From NCBI GenBank assembly GCA_016720465.1, contig JADKKO010000001.1, positions 682,001-746,000 of the forward strand: a stretch of DNA of 64,000 nt. The letters run 5' to 3'. The number at the start of each line of letters is the position of its first letter. The stretch's first letter is position 1. Made by a program: the position numbers and the translations under genes. The notes under the pieces are model-generated. The model was not told the DNA's origin, did not search any database, and was given only the letters and a program-made list of their open reading frames with translations. This document shows, piece after piece, positions 7,525-16,715 of the stretch. The DNA is from Holophagaceae bacterium. Lineage in GTDB: Bacteria > Acidobacteriota > Holophagae > Holophagales > Holophagaceae.

Positions 7525-9006
7525 ATGACCAACCCGCTCATCATCGCCAAAGGATCCCAGGACCTGGAGATCCTCCCCCGCATGGCCAACCGCCACGGGC
7601 TCATCGCCGGGGCTACGGGCACCGGCAAGACCGTGAGCCTGCGCGTGATGGCCGAGCGGTTCAGCGCCATCGGCGTGCCGGTCTTCATGGCAGACGTGAA
7701 GGGCGATATTTCGGGCATGGCCAAGGCTGGGTCCGAAAATCCGAAGATTTCCGAGCGCCTGCAGACCCTGGGTTCCCCGGACTTCGCCTTCCAGGACTGT
7801 CCCGTCACCTTCTGGGATCTCTTCGGCCAGGCCGGGCATCCCGTGCGCACCACCATCAGCGACATGGGGCCCCTGCTGCTGTCGCGGATGCTGAATCTGA
7901 ACGACACCCAGGAAGGCGTGCTGTCCATGGCCTTCAGGATCGCCGACGACAATGGGCTGCTGCTGCTGGACCTCAAGGACCTGCGCTCGATGCTGCAATA
8001 TGTCGGGGACCACGCCGCGGATTTCAGAACCCAGTACGGAAATGTCAGCGCCGCCAGCATCGGCGCCATCCAGCGGGGCCTGCTGGAACTTGAGAACCAA
8101 GGCGGGGCGCACTTCTTCGGCGAACCGGCGCTGGACCTGGACGACCTGATGCAGACCGGCCCCAACGGCCGCGGCATGGTGAACATCCTTGTGGCGGACA
8201 AGCTCATCACATCGCCGAAACTCTATGCCACGTTCCTGCTCTGGATGCTGTCGGAACTCTTCGAACGCATGCCGGAAGTGGGCGATCCCGAAAAACCGAA
8301 GCTCGTCTTCTTCTTCGACGAAGCGCATTTGCTTTTTGAAGATGCGCCGGACGCGCTGCTCGCCAAGATCGAACAGGTGGTGCGCCTTATCCGCTCCAAG
8401 GGCGTGGGCGTCTACTTCTGCAGCCAGAATCCCCTCGACATCCCCGACAAGGTGCTGGGGCAGTTGGGGCACCGGGTGCAACATGCGCTGCGCGCCTTTA
8501 CGCCGCGCGACCAGAAAGCCGTGAAGGCCGCCGCCACGACCTTCCGCACCAATCCGGACGTGGACGTTGAAACGGCCATCACGCAGCTGGGCGTGGGTGA
8601 GGCTTTGGTGAGTTTCCTGGATGAAAAAGGCACCCCTGGCATCGTGCAGCGGGCGTTGATTTATCCGCCCCAAAGCCAATTGCCGCCCCTCGACGACAGC
8701 GAGCGCAAGGGTGTCATCGCCCAAAGCTTGGTGGCGGGGCATTACGAGAAGGAAGTGGACCGCGCAAGCGCCTTCGAGATGCTGAAGGCCCGCGCCGAAC
8801 AGCAGGCCCAAGCGGAACAGCAGGCACAGAAGCAGGCCGCCGAGGCCAAGGCTGAATCCGCGGGAAGCAGCCGCATGGGCTTCGCCGAATCCTTCGGCAA
8901 AAGCGTTGTCCGCGCCGCCGGCAGCCAGATCGGCCGCTCGCTGATCCGCGGCGTCATGGGTTCCCTTTTTGGCGGCGGCGGCAGCCGGAAGAAGAGCCTC
9001 TGGTGA
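7525..9006 (+). CDS. HerA-like ATPase, DUF853 (YjgR) type
   Basis: The 493-residue protein has Walker A GATGTGKT at residues about 29-36, MADVKGDISG after it, LLSRMLNLNDTQ, and Walker B KLVFFFDEAHLLF near residue 255, followed by VRLIRSKGVGVYFCSQNP and RVQHALRAFTPRDQKAVKAAA. That is the DUF853 branch of the HerA/FtsK ATPases; its cellular job is not established. Near residues 417-448 is an Ala/Gln/Glu-rich coiled segment, and the tail is glycine-rich and basic (FGGGGSRKKSLW). The ATG at 7525 places the P-loop where the family has it; the ribosome site (CGGAGC) is modest. No NurA nuclease is adjacent. Confidence 0.88.
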   Translation: MTNPLIIAKGSQDLEILPRMANRHGLIAGATGTGKTVSLRVMAERFSAIGVPVFMADVKGDISGMAKAGSENPKISERLQTLGSPDFAFQDCPVTFWDLFGQAGHPVRTTISDMGPLLLSRMLNLNDTQEGVLSMAFRIADDNGLLLLDLKDLRSMLQYVGDHAADFRTQYGNVSAASIGAIQRGLLELENQGGAHFFGEPALDLDDLMQTGPNGRGMVNILVADKLITSPKLYATFLLWMLSELFERMPEVGDPEKPKLVFFFDEAHLLFEDAPDALLAKIEQVVRLIRSKGVGVYFCSQNPLDIPDKVLGQLGHRVQHALRAFTPRDQKAVKAAATTFRTNPDVDVETAITQLGVGEALVSFLDEKGTPGIVQRALIYPPQSQLPPLDDSERKGVIAQSLVAGHYEKEVDRASAFEMLKARAEQQAQAEQQAQKQAAEAKAESAGSSRMGFAESFGKSVVRAAGSQIGRSLIRGVMGSLFGGGGSRKKSLW

Positions 9007-9037
9007 TGTCTGCGCTTCAGAAACAATGAATTACGCG

Positions 9038-9077
9038 GAGGCTAGCGGAGAAACACCAGAGGGAAGCTAGCCTCTGG
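9038..9077. terminator. overlapping hairpins between two converging genes
   Basis: GAGGCTAGC (9038-9046) pairs with GCTAGCCTC (9066-9074), and CCAGAGG (9056-9062) pairs with CCTCTGG (9071-9077). The two stems share bases and cannot form together. There is no T-tract longer than three on either strand, so a bidirectional terminator is only a possibility. Confidence 0.4.
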
Positions 9078-9095
9078 AATAGCCTTTCTACCCCG

Positions 9096-10079
9096 TCACG
9101 CCGCCTGCATGTGTTTCAACGCTTCCAGATCCGCGAGCAGTTCTTCGGGGTCGCTGCACTGGTTCAGTTTCTGGCGGAAGGCCACGCCGCCGGGGATGCC
9201 TTTGGTGAACCAGGAGCCGATCTTCTTGATCTTGTGCAGGGCTTCGCGGGGCTCGAGCAGTTCAAGAAGGATGCGGAAGAAGCGCAGCGTGGCGTCCACG
9301 CGCATCTCTGTGGTGACCTTGTATTCCGGGTCGAGCACTTCGCGGAAGATGAAGGGGTTATAGAGCGCGCCGCGGCCGATCATCACGGCGGCGCAGCCGG
9401 TTTCGCGGTCCATGCGGAAGGCGTCCTGGGGCGTGATCACATCGCCATTGCCGATGATGGGATAGCGCACGCCCGCATCCACGGCCCTGGCGATGATGCT
9501 CCAGTCTGCGTGGCCTTCGTATTGCTGGGCCCGGGTGCGGGGATGGATGGCCAGGGCCTCGATGCCCGCCGCTTCGAACATGTGTAGGAAATCCAGGAAT
9601 TCCCCGCGCTCTTTCTGGGAAGCATCCCAGCCCGCGCGCATCTTCACCGTGACGGGGATCTTCACAGCCTTCACCATGGCCGATACACAGGACTCGGCGA
9701 GCCTGACATCCCGCAGCAAGGCCGAGCCCGCGCCGCCTTTCGTCACGTTGCTGGCGGGGCAGCCCATGTTGAGATCCACCAGGTCGGCGCCGGCCTCCTC
9801 GCAGAGGCGCGCGGTCTCGGCCAGCACCGAGGGCGTGCCGCCGGAAAGCTGCATGGAGTAGGGATGTTCGCCCGTGTTGGCCATCATCTTCTCGGCCTTG
9901 CGGGCGGACCGGACGAGCGCCTCGCTGGAGATCATCTCGCTCACCACCAGCCCCACGCCGCCGATCTCCTTGATGAATTTGCGGAAGGGCTGGTCGGTGA
10001 TTTCGTGCAGCGGCGCCATGACCAGCCGGGGACTGATCTCCAGATCGCGGATGAAGAATGAGCCGTGGGGAAAGGACAA
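9096..10079 (-). CDS. dusB: tRNA-dihydrouridine synthase, DusB type
   Basis: Dus enzymes reduce uridines in the tRNA D-loop using FMN and NADPH. The 327-residue product has the FMN-binding MAPLHEITDQPFR start, the active-site segment DLNMGCPASNVTKGGAGSAL with its catalytic cysteine, VTVKMRAGWD, IHPRTRAQQYEGHADW and the IGNGDV/IGRGAL phosphate-binding loops. The first codon appears to be TTG at 10079, placing the FMN strand at the usual distance; GGAGCG stands about ten bases before it. A later ATG would cut off the first strand. It converges on the HerA-like gene, with hairpins between. Confidence 0.93.
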   Translation of the reverse strand: MSFPHGSFFIRDLEISPRLVMAPLHEITDQPFRKFIKEIGGVGLVVSEMISSEALVRSARKAEKMMANTGEHPYSMQLSGGTPSVLAETARLCEEAGADLVDLNMGCPASNVTKGGAGSALLRDVRLAESCVSAMVKAVKIPVTVKMRAGWDASQKERGEFLDFLHMFEAAGIEALAIHPRTRAQQYEGHADWSIIARAVDAGVRYPIIGNGDVITPQDAFRMDRETGCAAVMIGRGALYNPFIFREVLDPEYKVTTEMRVDATLRFFRILLELLEPREALHKIKKIGSWFTKGIPGGVAFRQKLNQCSDPEELLADLEALKHMQAA

Positions 10080-10145
10080 GGCGGTGGTCGCTCCAACGCT
10101 ACAGAATACGAGCTATCCGCGGGAATCCCAGCCCAAGTTCCAGGC

Positions 10146-11630
10146 TCACCCCTTCTTCCGCTTGAAGAGGTTGCTGAAGAACTTCTTCACCTTGCCCGGT
10201 TCCTCGGCCTTGCCTTTGGGAGTCGTCCGGGCCGCGCTGGGTTTCTGGAGGCGGATGGGATCGGGCAGGGGAACATCACTACGGAGTTGGGCCGTCCATG
10301 GAACGAACCCGGTTTTCTCGACCTTGAGGGCATGGGTCCCGCCGCCAGGAATTTCAAGGTTTTCCAAGGGTGTCTGGCCTTTGAGATGGCCATCCAGGAA
10401 GACCTGGGCGCCAGGCGGCTCAGTGCGGACCCGGACATGGTAGGGCGCGGCCTCCAGCTTCAGGACCAAAGCCTTTTCGGCCGGCCCCAATTCATGGTCC
10501 AAGGCCACATGGCCCTTCTTTTCCAGGCGCAGCCTTCGGGTCCCCGCGGCGATGCGCAGGTTGCGGAGCGGCGTCTCTCCGTACGCCTTGCCATCCACCA
10601 GCACCAGGGCGCCGGGCGGATCGGACTCCACGCTGATGATCCTTGGGGCCCGGGCCAGCCAGGCCCATGCGCCGGCCACAAGCAGAACCGCGGCCGCCGC
10701 CCCCAGCCCGACCCAGCGGCGGCGCGCCAGGCGGTCCTCCTCCGCTTCGATGACCGGCAATGGCAGCTGCGAGGAGGCCATGGGCGCCGCGGGTTGCAGC
10801 CTGGCCCGCGTCCTGGTTTCTTCGTCCACGGGAAGCGCCTCGACGAGGTCGGCCATGAAGGCCGCCAGGTCCGGGTGGCGGTTCAGCGGCTCCTTGTCGA
10901 AGGCCCGCTGGAACACGCTCTTCAAACCCGGCGCCATGCCCTCCGGATACCGCGGCGCTTCGTGAGCGATGAGGAACAGGGTGGCGCTGATGGTATCGCC
11001 CGCGAAGGGGGCGGCTCCCACGATGCATTCAAAGGCGGTGACGGCGAAGGCCCATCGGTCCGTGGCCGCGGAGGCGCGCTGCCCCGCCAGCAGCTCCGGC
11101 GCCGCGTAGGCCGGCGTTCCGAGGTAGACCGCGGTGGCCGTGACGCTGGGATCGTCGTCCCGCGCGATGCCGAAATCCATGAGCTTGAGCCTTCCGTCGG
11201 GCGTGATGATCAGGTTGTCCGGTTTCACGTCGCGGTGCACGATGTCGGCGCGGTGGGCGGCCTCCAGCGCGCTGCGGAGCTGCCCGAGGATCGGAATGGC
11301 CTCCTCGGGCGCCAGGGGCCCGCGCTGCAGCCGTTCTCGGAGGCTTTCGCCCTCCACGCGCTCCATGGCGATGAAGGGGCCGATGCCCGGCTCGTCGCCC
11401 ACATCGAACACCGTGACGATGTTCGGATGGTTCAGCCGGGCCGAGATCTCCGCTTCCCGCTGGAAACGCCGCAGGCCATCCCGGCGGGAAAGGGCCGCAC
11501 CCTGGACGACCTTGATGGCGACTCCCCGTTTCAAGCGCGGATCTTCCGCAAGGTAGACCACGCCCATGGCGCCTTCACCGAGGGTGCCCAGCACCCGGTA
11601 GCGGCCGATCGTCGTGGGATCCAGGCTCAT
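10146..11630 (-). CDS. membrane Ser/Thr protein kinase with PEGA repeats
   Basis: The 494-residue protein has a complete eukaryote-like kinase domain at residues 10-265: GEGAMGVVYLAED, VAIKVV (ATP-binding Lys), IVHRDVKPDN, LMDFGIA and YAAPELL. A linker rich in Arg and Pro follows, then one membrane helix (GLGAAAAVLLVAGAWAWLA, about 310-328), and two PEGA repeats outside the membrane (SDPPGALVLVDGK and TEPPGAQVFLDGH). The basic C-terminus KKFFSNLFKRKKG is unusual for an external tail. PEGA kinases of this layout are common in acidobacteria and myxobacteria, and the substrate is unknown. Its stop is 66 bases from the divergent dusB start; the two-receiver gene lies upstream on the same strand. 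Confidence 0.9.
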   Translation of the reverse strand: MSLDPTTIGRYRVLGTLGEGAMGVVYLAEDPRLKRGVAIKVVQGAALSRRDGLRRFQREAEISARLNHPNIVTVFDVGDEPGIGPFIAMERVEGESLRERLQRGPLAPEEAIPILGQLRSALEAAHRADIVHRDVKPDNLIITPDGRLKLMDFGIARDDDPSVTATAVYLGTPAYAAPELLAGQRASAATDRWAFAVTAFECIVGAAPFAGDTISATLFLIAHEAPRYPEGMAPGLKSVFQRAFDKEPLNRHPDLAAFMADLVEALPVDEETRTRARLQPAAPMASSQLPLPVIEAEEDRLARRRWVGLGAAAAVLLVAGAWAWLARAPRIISVESDPPGALVLVDGKAYGETPLRNLRIAAGTRRLRLEKKGHVALDHELGPAEKALVLKLEAAPYHVRVRTEPPGAQVFLDGHLKGQTPLENLEIPGGGTHALKVEKTGFVPWTAQLRSDVPLPDPIRLQKPSAARTTPKGKAEEPGKVKKFFSNLFKRKKG

Positions 11631-11675
11631 GGGCGCGCCCTGCCCGGCGAAGGCCTGGACCGGATCCTCAAGGCA

Positions 11676-12584
11676 TCAGACCTTCAGCCGATTCACACGG
11701 CGGGCGGATTCTAGGACGGAAAGCCTCAGGAGTATTTTCAGCCGCTGCCGGAGGTCCGCGGCGTCGGGATTCTTGCCCAGGAATTCCGAAGCGCCGCATG
11801 GGGCCTCGTTCAACTCGGCTTTCAGATCCGCATCGGAGACGAGCATGAGGATGGGCACATGCGCAGTGGCTTCGGCGCTGCGGATCCGCCGGGAGACTTC
11901 CACCGCGTCGCCGTCATTCGGATCATGTTCCAGGATGAGAAGATCCGGCAGGAGATCCGATTCGAGGGCTTCTGAAAGCGGCGCCAGGCCTTCGAAACCT
12001 TTGGGCATGAAGCCTTCCCGCTCGAGCTGGGTGGTGATCCGCAGGCGCAGGGATTGATTGGTGGCGGCCACCAGCACCAACGGCTTGAACGAGGAATCCT
12101 TGCTCAAGGGCACATCGGCCGGGGCGGCGCCGCCCAGTTCCCTTTCGAGGCTCCGGATCAGCAACAGGGTGGAGAGCCTCGCCTGCAGTTCGATGACCGA
12201 GGGCGGTTTGCGCAGGAACCCCGTGGCCCCCGCGGCATAGCTGCGTTCCTTCGCATCGCGTCCCAGGGCCGTGAGGAGCACCACCGGCACTCCCTTCATT
12301 TCCGCAAGCCTGTTCATCCAGATGCAGGCTTCGAACCCGTCCATGCCTGGCATCACCACATCCATGAGCACCAGGTCGGGCTTCTGGTCCGGGATCATTT
12401 TCACGGCTTCTTCGCCATTCTTGGCGGTCACTACATCGCAGCCCAGGGTCCGCACCTGGGCTTCGAAGAGCCGGCGCATGAACGAATCGTCATCCACCAA
12501 CAGCACCTTGCATGATGCAAGATCATGTCCAAAGCCGAGGATGATCCCCATGGGCTGAGCCCCTTCCAGATCGTGAATTGTCAT
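11676..12584 (-). CDS. two-receiver response regulator, second receiver degenerate
   Basis: The 302-residue protein consists of two receiver domains and no output domain. The first (about 25-145) is complete: VLLVDDDSF acid pocket, phospho-acceptor in LVLMDVVMPGMDG, a Thr in VVLLTA and Lys in FLRKPP. The second (about 165-295) reads VLVAATNQS where the acid pair should be, and LLILEHDPND where the phospho-Asp should be, so it has lost the pair and carries Glu at the acceptor position; the late Lys (FLGKNPD) remains. It probably cannot be phosphorylated. It starts 12 bases after the stop of the Hpt-REC-REC-GGDEF gene, so both are likely one operon and may share a phosphorelay. Confidence 0.88.
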   Translation of the reverse strand: MTIHDLEGAQPMGIILGFGHDLASCKVLLVDDDSFMRRLFEAQVRTLGCDVVTAKNGEEAVKMIPDQKPDLVLMDVVMPGMDGFEACIWMNRLAEMKGVPVVLLTALGRDAKERSYAAGATGFLRKPPSVIELQARLSTLLLIRSLERELGGAAPADVPLSKDSSFKPLVLVAATNQSLRLRITTQLEREGFMPKGFEGLAPLSEALESDLLPDLLILEHDPNDGDAVEVSRRIRSAEATAHVPILMLVSDADLKAELNEAPCGASEFLGKNPDAADLRQRLKILLRLSVLESARRVNRLKV

Positions 12585-12596
12585 TTTAACGCGGTC

Positions 12597-14318
12597 CTAG
12601 GCGCCAGCGACCACGATGCGGTTCCTGCCCTGGAATTTGGCCTCCAGCAGGGCCTGGTCCGTCAACTGGAGCAGGGCGTCAGGATCCGCGCCAACATTGG
12701 TCTTGCCCGGAAAACCGGAAAGACCGCCGCTGAAGGAGACCATCAGGGGCTCGTTTTCCGAAATGGCCTCCAAGCCCCGGTAGTGGTGCGATGAGAACAA
12801 TTCGCGGATGGCGTCCAGGCGTTCCATGGCCGAATGCTCATCCGTGTCCAGCAGGATCGCGCCGAACTCGTCGCCGCCCAGGCGGCCCAGGATGTCCGTT
12901 TCCCGGAGCTGCTGCTGCAGGTGGCGGGTCAGGCTCCGGATGATCCGGTCGCCCACGGGATGCCCGTAGGTGTCATTGACGGATTTGAACTCATCGATAT
13001 CGATGATGGCGAGGGCGAGTTTTCCCTGGCGCCTCGCGGCGCGCGAGAGTTCCAGTTTGAGCTGGTACTTGAAATTTCCATGGTTCAGAAGCCCGGTGAG
13101 GCTATCCCGGTTCATGTTGGCCCGGAGCAGCCGCGCGCGGGTCACCCTCGCCGCCAGCGAAGCTACCAGATGCTCCGCGGAGATCGGCTTCTCCAGGAAG
13201 TCGTCGCCGCCCATGGAGAGCCCGTTCATCTGCCGGTCGAGATCGGTTTCCGAGGAGAGGAAGACGATGGGAATGCCCATGAAGGCATCCTGCTGGCGGA
13301 TGACCGTGGCCAGTTCGAGCCCCGAGCAGCCAGGCATGTAGAGGTCCATGAGGACAAGGTCCGGCCGTTCCGTGAGCAAGGGCTCCATGACCTGCAGCGG
13401 GTTGCCGACCACGGTGACCTGCATGCCGGCCCGGCGCAGGATGCGGGCGTAGTGGGTGGACTCCGTCGCGGAATCCTCGATCATGAGGATGCGGTAGGCC
13501 TCGGGCCCCCGATAGCCCACCAGCACTTCCAGGCGGGCGATGAGCAGCGGCATCTCCAAGGGCTTGGTGAAATACCCGAGTCCTCCGGCCCGGACGGCCT
13601 CCAGCCGCGCGCTCAGGTCGTCCCGGACGGATATGAACAGGGTCGGCGGCAGCGCCATGCCCTTGGCGATGAGGCCCGCAAGGAAGGCCGGGCCCGCGAG
13701 TTCCCCTTCCGGATGGATGATGTCCATGACCAGCGCGGCCGGCATCTCCTGTTCCAGGGAGGCGGGCACATCGGACAGGCACCGGCAGAGTTTCACCCGG
13801 TAGCCGAAGCCTTCGAGCTGCAGCAGCAACTCCCCCGAAAAGAATTCATCGTCGTCCACCAGCAGCACCAGGGGGCCCTGGCCGGAGGCGCCGGCGGCAT
13901 CAAGGGTCGGAAAGTCCAGGTATTCCGGCCGCGGCGGGAAGACCTGCAAGGCCCGCGAGGCCGCTTCCCTGAGGTTCTCCACCGCGCCTTGCAATTTGCC
14001 CACCGGGGCCTTGTCAGCGAGGGCCTCCTCAAGCGTCCGGGCGCACTCCGATAGATCCTTGAACCCGAAAGTGCCGGAATTCCCCACGAGGCTATGGGCG
14101 ATGCGGTGCAGCACCTGGAAATCCGCTTCACCCGATCCGCCGCGGCCGCCCCCGCCCTCCTGGACCTTGGCCCAGGTGGATTCGATCTCCGCCATTTTTT
14201 CCGGAATGGCCTTGGCGAACCCATCCCTCAAGCGATGGAGTTGGACTTGAAGATCGCGGTGAGCATCTTCTTTCACGTGGTCCTCGTGTTTTGGGCCTGT
14301 ATTGTTCCCTTGGATCAT
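12597..14318 (-). CDS. Hpt-REC-REC-GGDEF diguanylate cyclase
   Basis: From the ATG at 14318 the protein has 573 residues. Domains in order are: a histidine phosphotransfer domain with HRIAHSLVGNSG (His75); receiver 1 with VDDDEF and phospho-acceptor Asp199 in VMDIIHPEG; receiver 2 with IEDSAT and Asp325 in LVLMDLYMPG; and a GGDEF domain with the active motif GGDEF at 481-485. RETD at 472-475, five residues before GGDEF, is the inhibitory c-di-GMP site, so product inhibition is expected. Start choice is open: a GTG at 14276 has GAGGA four bases upstream and would remove 14 residues, and an ATG at 14384 would add 22. No transmembrane or sensor domain is present, so the input must come by phosphotransfer. 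Confidence 0.88.
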   Translation of the reverse strand: MIQGNNTGPKHEDHVKEDAHRDLQVQLHRLRDGFAKAIPEKMAEIESTWAKVQEGGGGRGGSGEADFQVLHRIAHSLVGNSGTFGFKDLSECARTLEEALADKAPVGKLQGAVENLREAASRALQVFPPRPEYLDFPTLDAAGASGQGPLVLLVDDDEFFSGELLLQLEGFGYRVKLCRCLSDVPASLEQEMPAALVMDIIHPEGELAGPAFLAGLIAKGMALPPTLFISVRDDLSARLEAVRAGGLGYFTKPLEMPLLIARLEVLVGYRGPEAYRILMIEDSATESTHYARILRRAGMQVTVVGNPLQVMEPLLTERPDLVLMDLYMPGCSGLELATVIRQQDAFMGIPIVFLSSETDLDRQMNGLSMGGDDFLEKPISAEHLVASLAARVTRARLLRANMNRDSLTGLLNHGNFKYQLKLELSRAARRQGKLALAIIDIDEFKSVNDTYGHPVGDRIIRSLTRHLQQQLRETDILGRLGGDEFGAILLDTDEHSAMERLDAIRELFSSHHYRGLEAISENEPLMVSFSGGLSGFPGKTNVGADPDALLQLTDQALLEAKFQGRNRIVVAGA

Positions 14319-14558
14319 ACGCGGTGACGGAGCAGCCTGCCACCGGAGGGAGGCATTAATCCGAGAAGCATCCGGAGATTCCATGAAATTTAGATGCGGG
14401 GATCCACATCGCCCGTACCCGAGCCCTGTTCGCAAAGCCCAGGATCCAGGCGCATGGCGCCGCAACAGAAGCCCTTGGCCAAGGTATTTTTTGCCCGATA
14501 CGGAAGCAGGAAAGTCGGCCTGTTTGTGACAATCATCAACACCAGGAATCCGGCTGAT

Positions 14559-15005
14559 TCAACGCGGAAGAATCCTTGGGATCCGGTCGTGGATGTCCAT
14601 GAACTCCGGCGGCGAGGGCTCCGTGACCACGTAGAGCGGTGTCGCCGGGGCCTTCCGCAACTTCAAGCATGCGATGCCCTGGCCTGATTCCAGGTCGAAC
14701 CAGTGGCTCTTCCCCCTGTGGTCCTTCTCCATCCATCGGACCGGGAAGACCAACAGCGGTTCCGGATCCCAACGGGTCCAGTACGTTTTGGCAAGGCTCT
14801 CCGCCCTGGCCCATCCACCTTCCGGCCAGTCGCCCGATTCCTCCTTGCGCCTTCCCCACGGCAGCCAGAGATCCATTTCCTCGTCCACCTGCAACGCGGC
14901 CTTGGGGTTGGGAAAGGTGACACGAATGAATTCAGGCTCGGATGGAAACAATCCGTGCGCGGCGGCGTTGCCCTTGCGGGTCCTGAATTCAAGCCCGCCG
15001 CACAT
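14559..15005 (-). CDS. short SRAP-family (YedK/HMCES-like) protein
   Basis: SRAP proteins trap abasic sites in single-stranded DNA through a thiazolidine bond to Cys2. This 148-residue protein starts MCGGLEF (Cys2 is exposed after Met removal), has WARAES at 65-70 where the family has NARAE, VRWMEKDHRGKS at 89-100 near the GFYEW position, and closes with VTEPSPPEFMDIHDRIPRIL, whose HDRIP holds the catalytic His139. It is about 70 residues shorter than YedK, and the motif Asn is Trp. AAAGGAG directly precedes the ATG. It starts 20 bases after the hemB stop. The start and end motifs make the family call good; whether it still crosslinks DNA is uncertain. Confidence 0.72.
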   Translation of the reverse strand: MCGGLEFRTRKGNAAAHGLFPSEPEFIRVTFPNPKAALQVDEEMDLWLPWGRRKEESGDWPEGGWARAESLAKTYWTRWDPEPLLVFPVRWMEKDHRGKSHWFDLESGQGIACLKLRKAPATPLYVVTEPSPPEFMDIHDRIPRILPR

Positions 15006-15025
15006 GACGATCTCCTTTCCGGCCC

Positions 15026-16008
15026 TTACCCTTCCTTCAGCCAGCGGGCGGCCTGCCGGGCGAAGTAGGTGAAGATCATGTCGGCGCCCGCCCTCCGGAT
15101 CCCCAGCAGGCTCTCCAGCACCGTGCGGCGCTCGTCCAGCCAGCCGTTGAGGGCCGCCGCCTTGAGCATCGCGTACTCGCCGCTCACCTGGTACGCCGCG
15201 ACCGGAAGCGCAGTGGATTCCCGCACCACCCGCAGCACGTCCAGGAAGGGCAAGGCCGGTTTCACCATGACGATGTCGGCGCCCTCGTCTTCGTCCAAAG
15301 CCAGCTCCCGCAAGGCTTCGCGGACATTGGCGGGATCCATCTGGTAGGTCTTCTTGTCGCCGAATTTCGGCGAGGAACCAACGCGTCGCGGAAGGGATTG
15401 TAGAAGCTGGACGCGTACTTCACGCAGTAGGAAAGGATGCTCACATCCGTGAAGCCCTTGGAATCGAGGCCGCCCCGGATGGCGCCGATACGGCCGTCCA
15501 TCATGTCGCTGGGGCTGATGACATCGGCTCCGGCTTCGGCGTGGCAGAGGGCCTGCATGATGAGGATCTCCACAGTCTCGTCGTTGAGGATCTTGCCGTC
15601 CTTCACCAGGCCGTCGTGGCCATCGCTGTTGTAGGGATCCAGGGCCACGTCGGTGATGACCAGGGCTTCGGGGAATTCCTGCTTGATGGAGCGGACGACC
15701 CGGGGCACCAGGCCCGATGGGTTGTAGGCCTCGCGCCCGTCGGAGGTCTTCTGGGCCTCGGGAATGGCCGGGAACAGATCGAATCCCGTGACGCCTTCCT
15801 TCAACGCGCCTTCCACTTCGCGGAGCACCCCGTCGGGGCTGAGGCGGAAGCAGCCGGGCATGGAGCCGATGGCCTGGTTTTCCGCTCCCTCGTGAAGGAA
15901 CAGCGGCAGCACGAAATGTTCGGGGCCGAGATGGGTCTCCCGCGCGAAACCGCGGATGGCGGCGCTCTTGCGGTTGCGGCGTGGACGCTGGGGAAGATTC
16001 AAGGACAT
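15026..16008 (-). CDS. hemB: delta-aminolevulinic acid dehydratase, broken by a 1-base deletion
   Basis: HemB condenses two 5-aminolevulinate molecules to porphobilinogen for haem synthesis. The frame from 16008 reads MSLNLPQRPRRNRKSAAIRG, HFVLPLFLHEG, ADVISPSDMMDGRIGAIR and YCVKYASSFYNPFRDAL, then goes wrong; another frame continues with SSPKFGDKKTYQMDPAN, the Schiff-base lysine in IVMVKPALPFLDV, and QVSGEYAMLKAA. Adding one G at about 15378 joins them (FRDALGSSPKF) to give 327 residues, the normal length. HemB is essential in most bacteria and the rest is intact, so a sequencing error is more likely than a pseudogene. The ATG at 16008 follows GGAG. Confidence 0.92.
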
Positions 16009-16037
16009 GGAGGACTCCGAACAAAGGCCATAGTCTG

Positions 16038-16114
16038 TTGGCTGTGGGCTGTGGGCCAAAGCAGCTCTTGCCTACAGCCTACCGCCTACAGCCCACAGCC
16101 CACAGCCTACAGCC
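16038..16114. repeat. heptamer arrays forming an inverted repeat (hemB-ubiX gap)
   Basis: GGCTGTGGGCTGTGGGC at about 16040-16056 is matched on the opposite strand by GCCCACAGCCCACAGCC at about 16091-16107. The right side is a run of 7-base units (CTACAGC, CTACCGC, CTACAGC, CCACAGC, CCACAGC, CTACAGC). The block sits in the gap between the divergent hemB and ubiX genes and so must lie within or beside both promoters. Confidence 0.85.
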
Positions 16115-16132
16115 GCATGTCACACTGGTTCC

Positions 16133-16708
16133 ATGGACGGGAAACGCTTCACTGTGGCCATCACCGGCGCATCGGGCGCGGCCTTCGGCGTCGCGGTGCT
16201 GCGCCGCCTGGCCGCCAACGTAAATGTGACCGAAGTCGCACTGCTCCTGTCCCCGACGGGCCGGCGCTGCCTGGCGGACGAGACCGGGCTTGCGGTGAAG
16301 GACCTCTGCGCCCTCAGCCCCAAAATCACCCATCACGATGAGCGGAACCTCGGCGCTGCGATCTCCTCGGGCAGCTACCGCCAGGATGGAATGGCCCTTG
16401 TCCCCTGCAGCGCCGGAGCCCTGGGGCGCATCGCTTCGGGCATCAGCGAGAGCCTCGTGAGCCGCGCGGCGGACGTCTGCTTGAAGGAGCGGAATCCACT
16501 GGTGCTCTGCCTGCGGGAGACTCCGCTGAACCGGATCCATCTGGAGAACATGCTGAGGGCCCACGATGCCGGCGCCATCGTCATGCCCATCATGCCCGGC
16601 TACTATACGAAGCCTTCGGGGCTGGAGGACCTCTTCGACGCCTTCGCCACCCGCGTCCTGGACCAGCTCGGGTTGCCGGAGCCGGATTCCCGGCGATGGA
16701 CAGGGTGA
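16133..16708 (+). CDS. ubiX: UbiX-type flavin prenyltransferase
   Basis: UbiX makes prenylated FMN, the cofactor of UbiD-type decarboxylases. The 191-residue protein has the flavoprotein start VAITGASGAAFGVAVLRRL, LLLSPTGRRCL, the APCSMKT-like stretch ALVPCSAGALGRIASG, DVCLKERNPLVLCLRETPLNRIHLENM and IVMPIMPGYYTKP, all family hallmarks. Length is normal. The ATG at 16133 lacks a strong ribosome site. No ubiD partner is in the window. A hydrolase gene starts 7 bases after the stop. Confidence 0.92.
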   Translation: MDGKRFTVAITGASGAAFGVAVLRRLAANVNVTEVALLLSPTGRRCLADETGLAVKDLCALSPKITHHDERNLGAAISSGSYRQDGMALVPCSAGALGRIASGISESLVSRAADVCLKERNPLVLCLRETPLNRIHLENMLRAHDAGAIVMPIMPGYYTKPSGLEDLFDAFATRVLDQLGLPEPDSRRWTG

Positions 16709-16715
16709 CCGCTCC

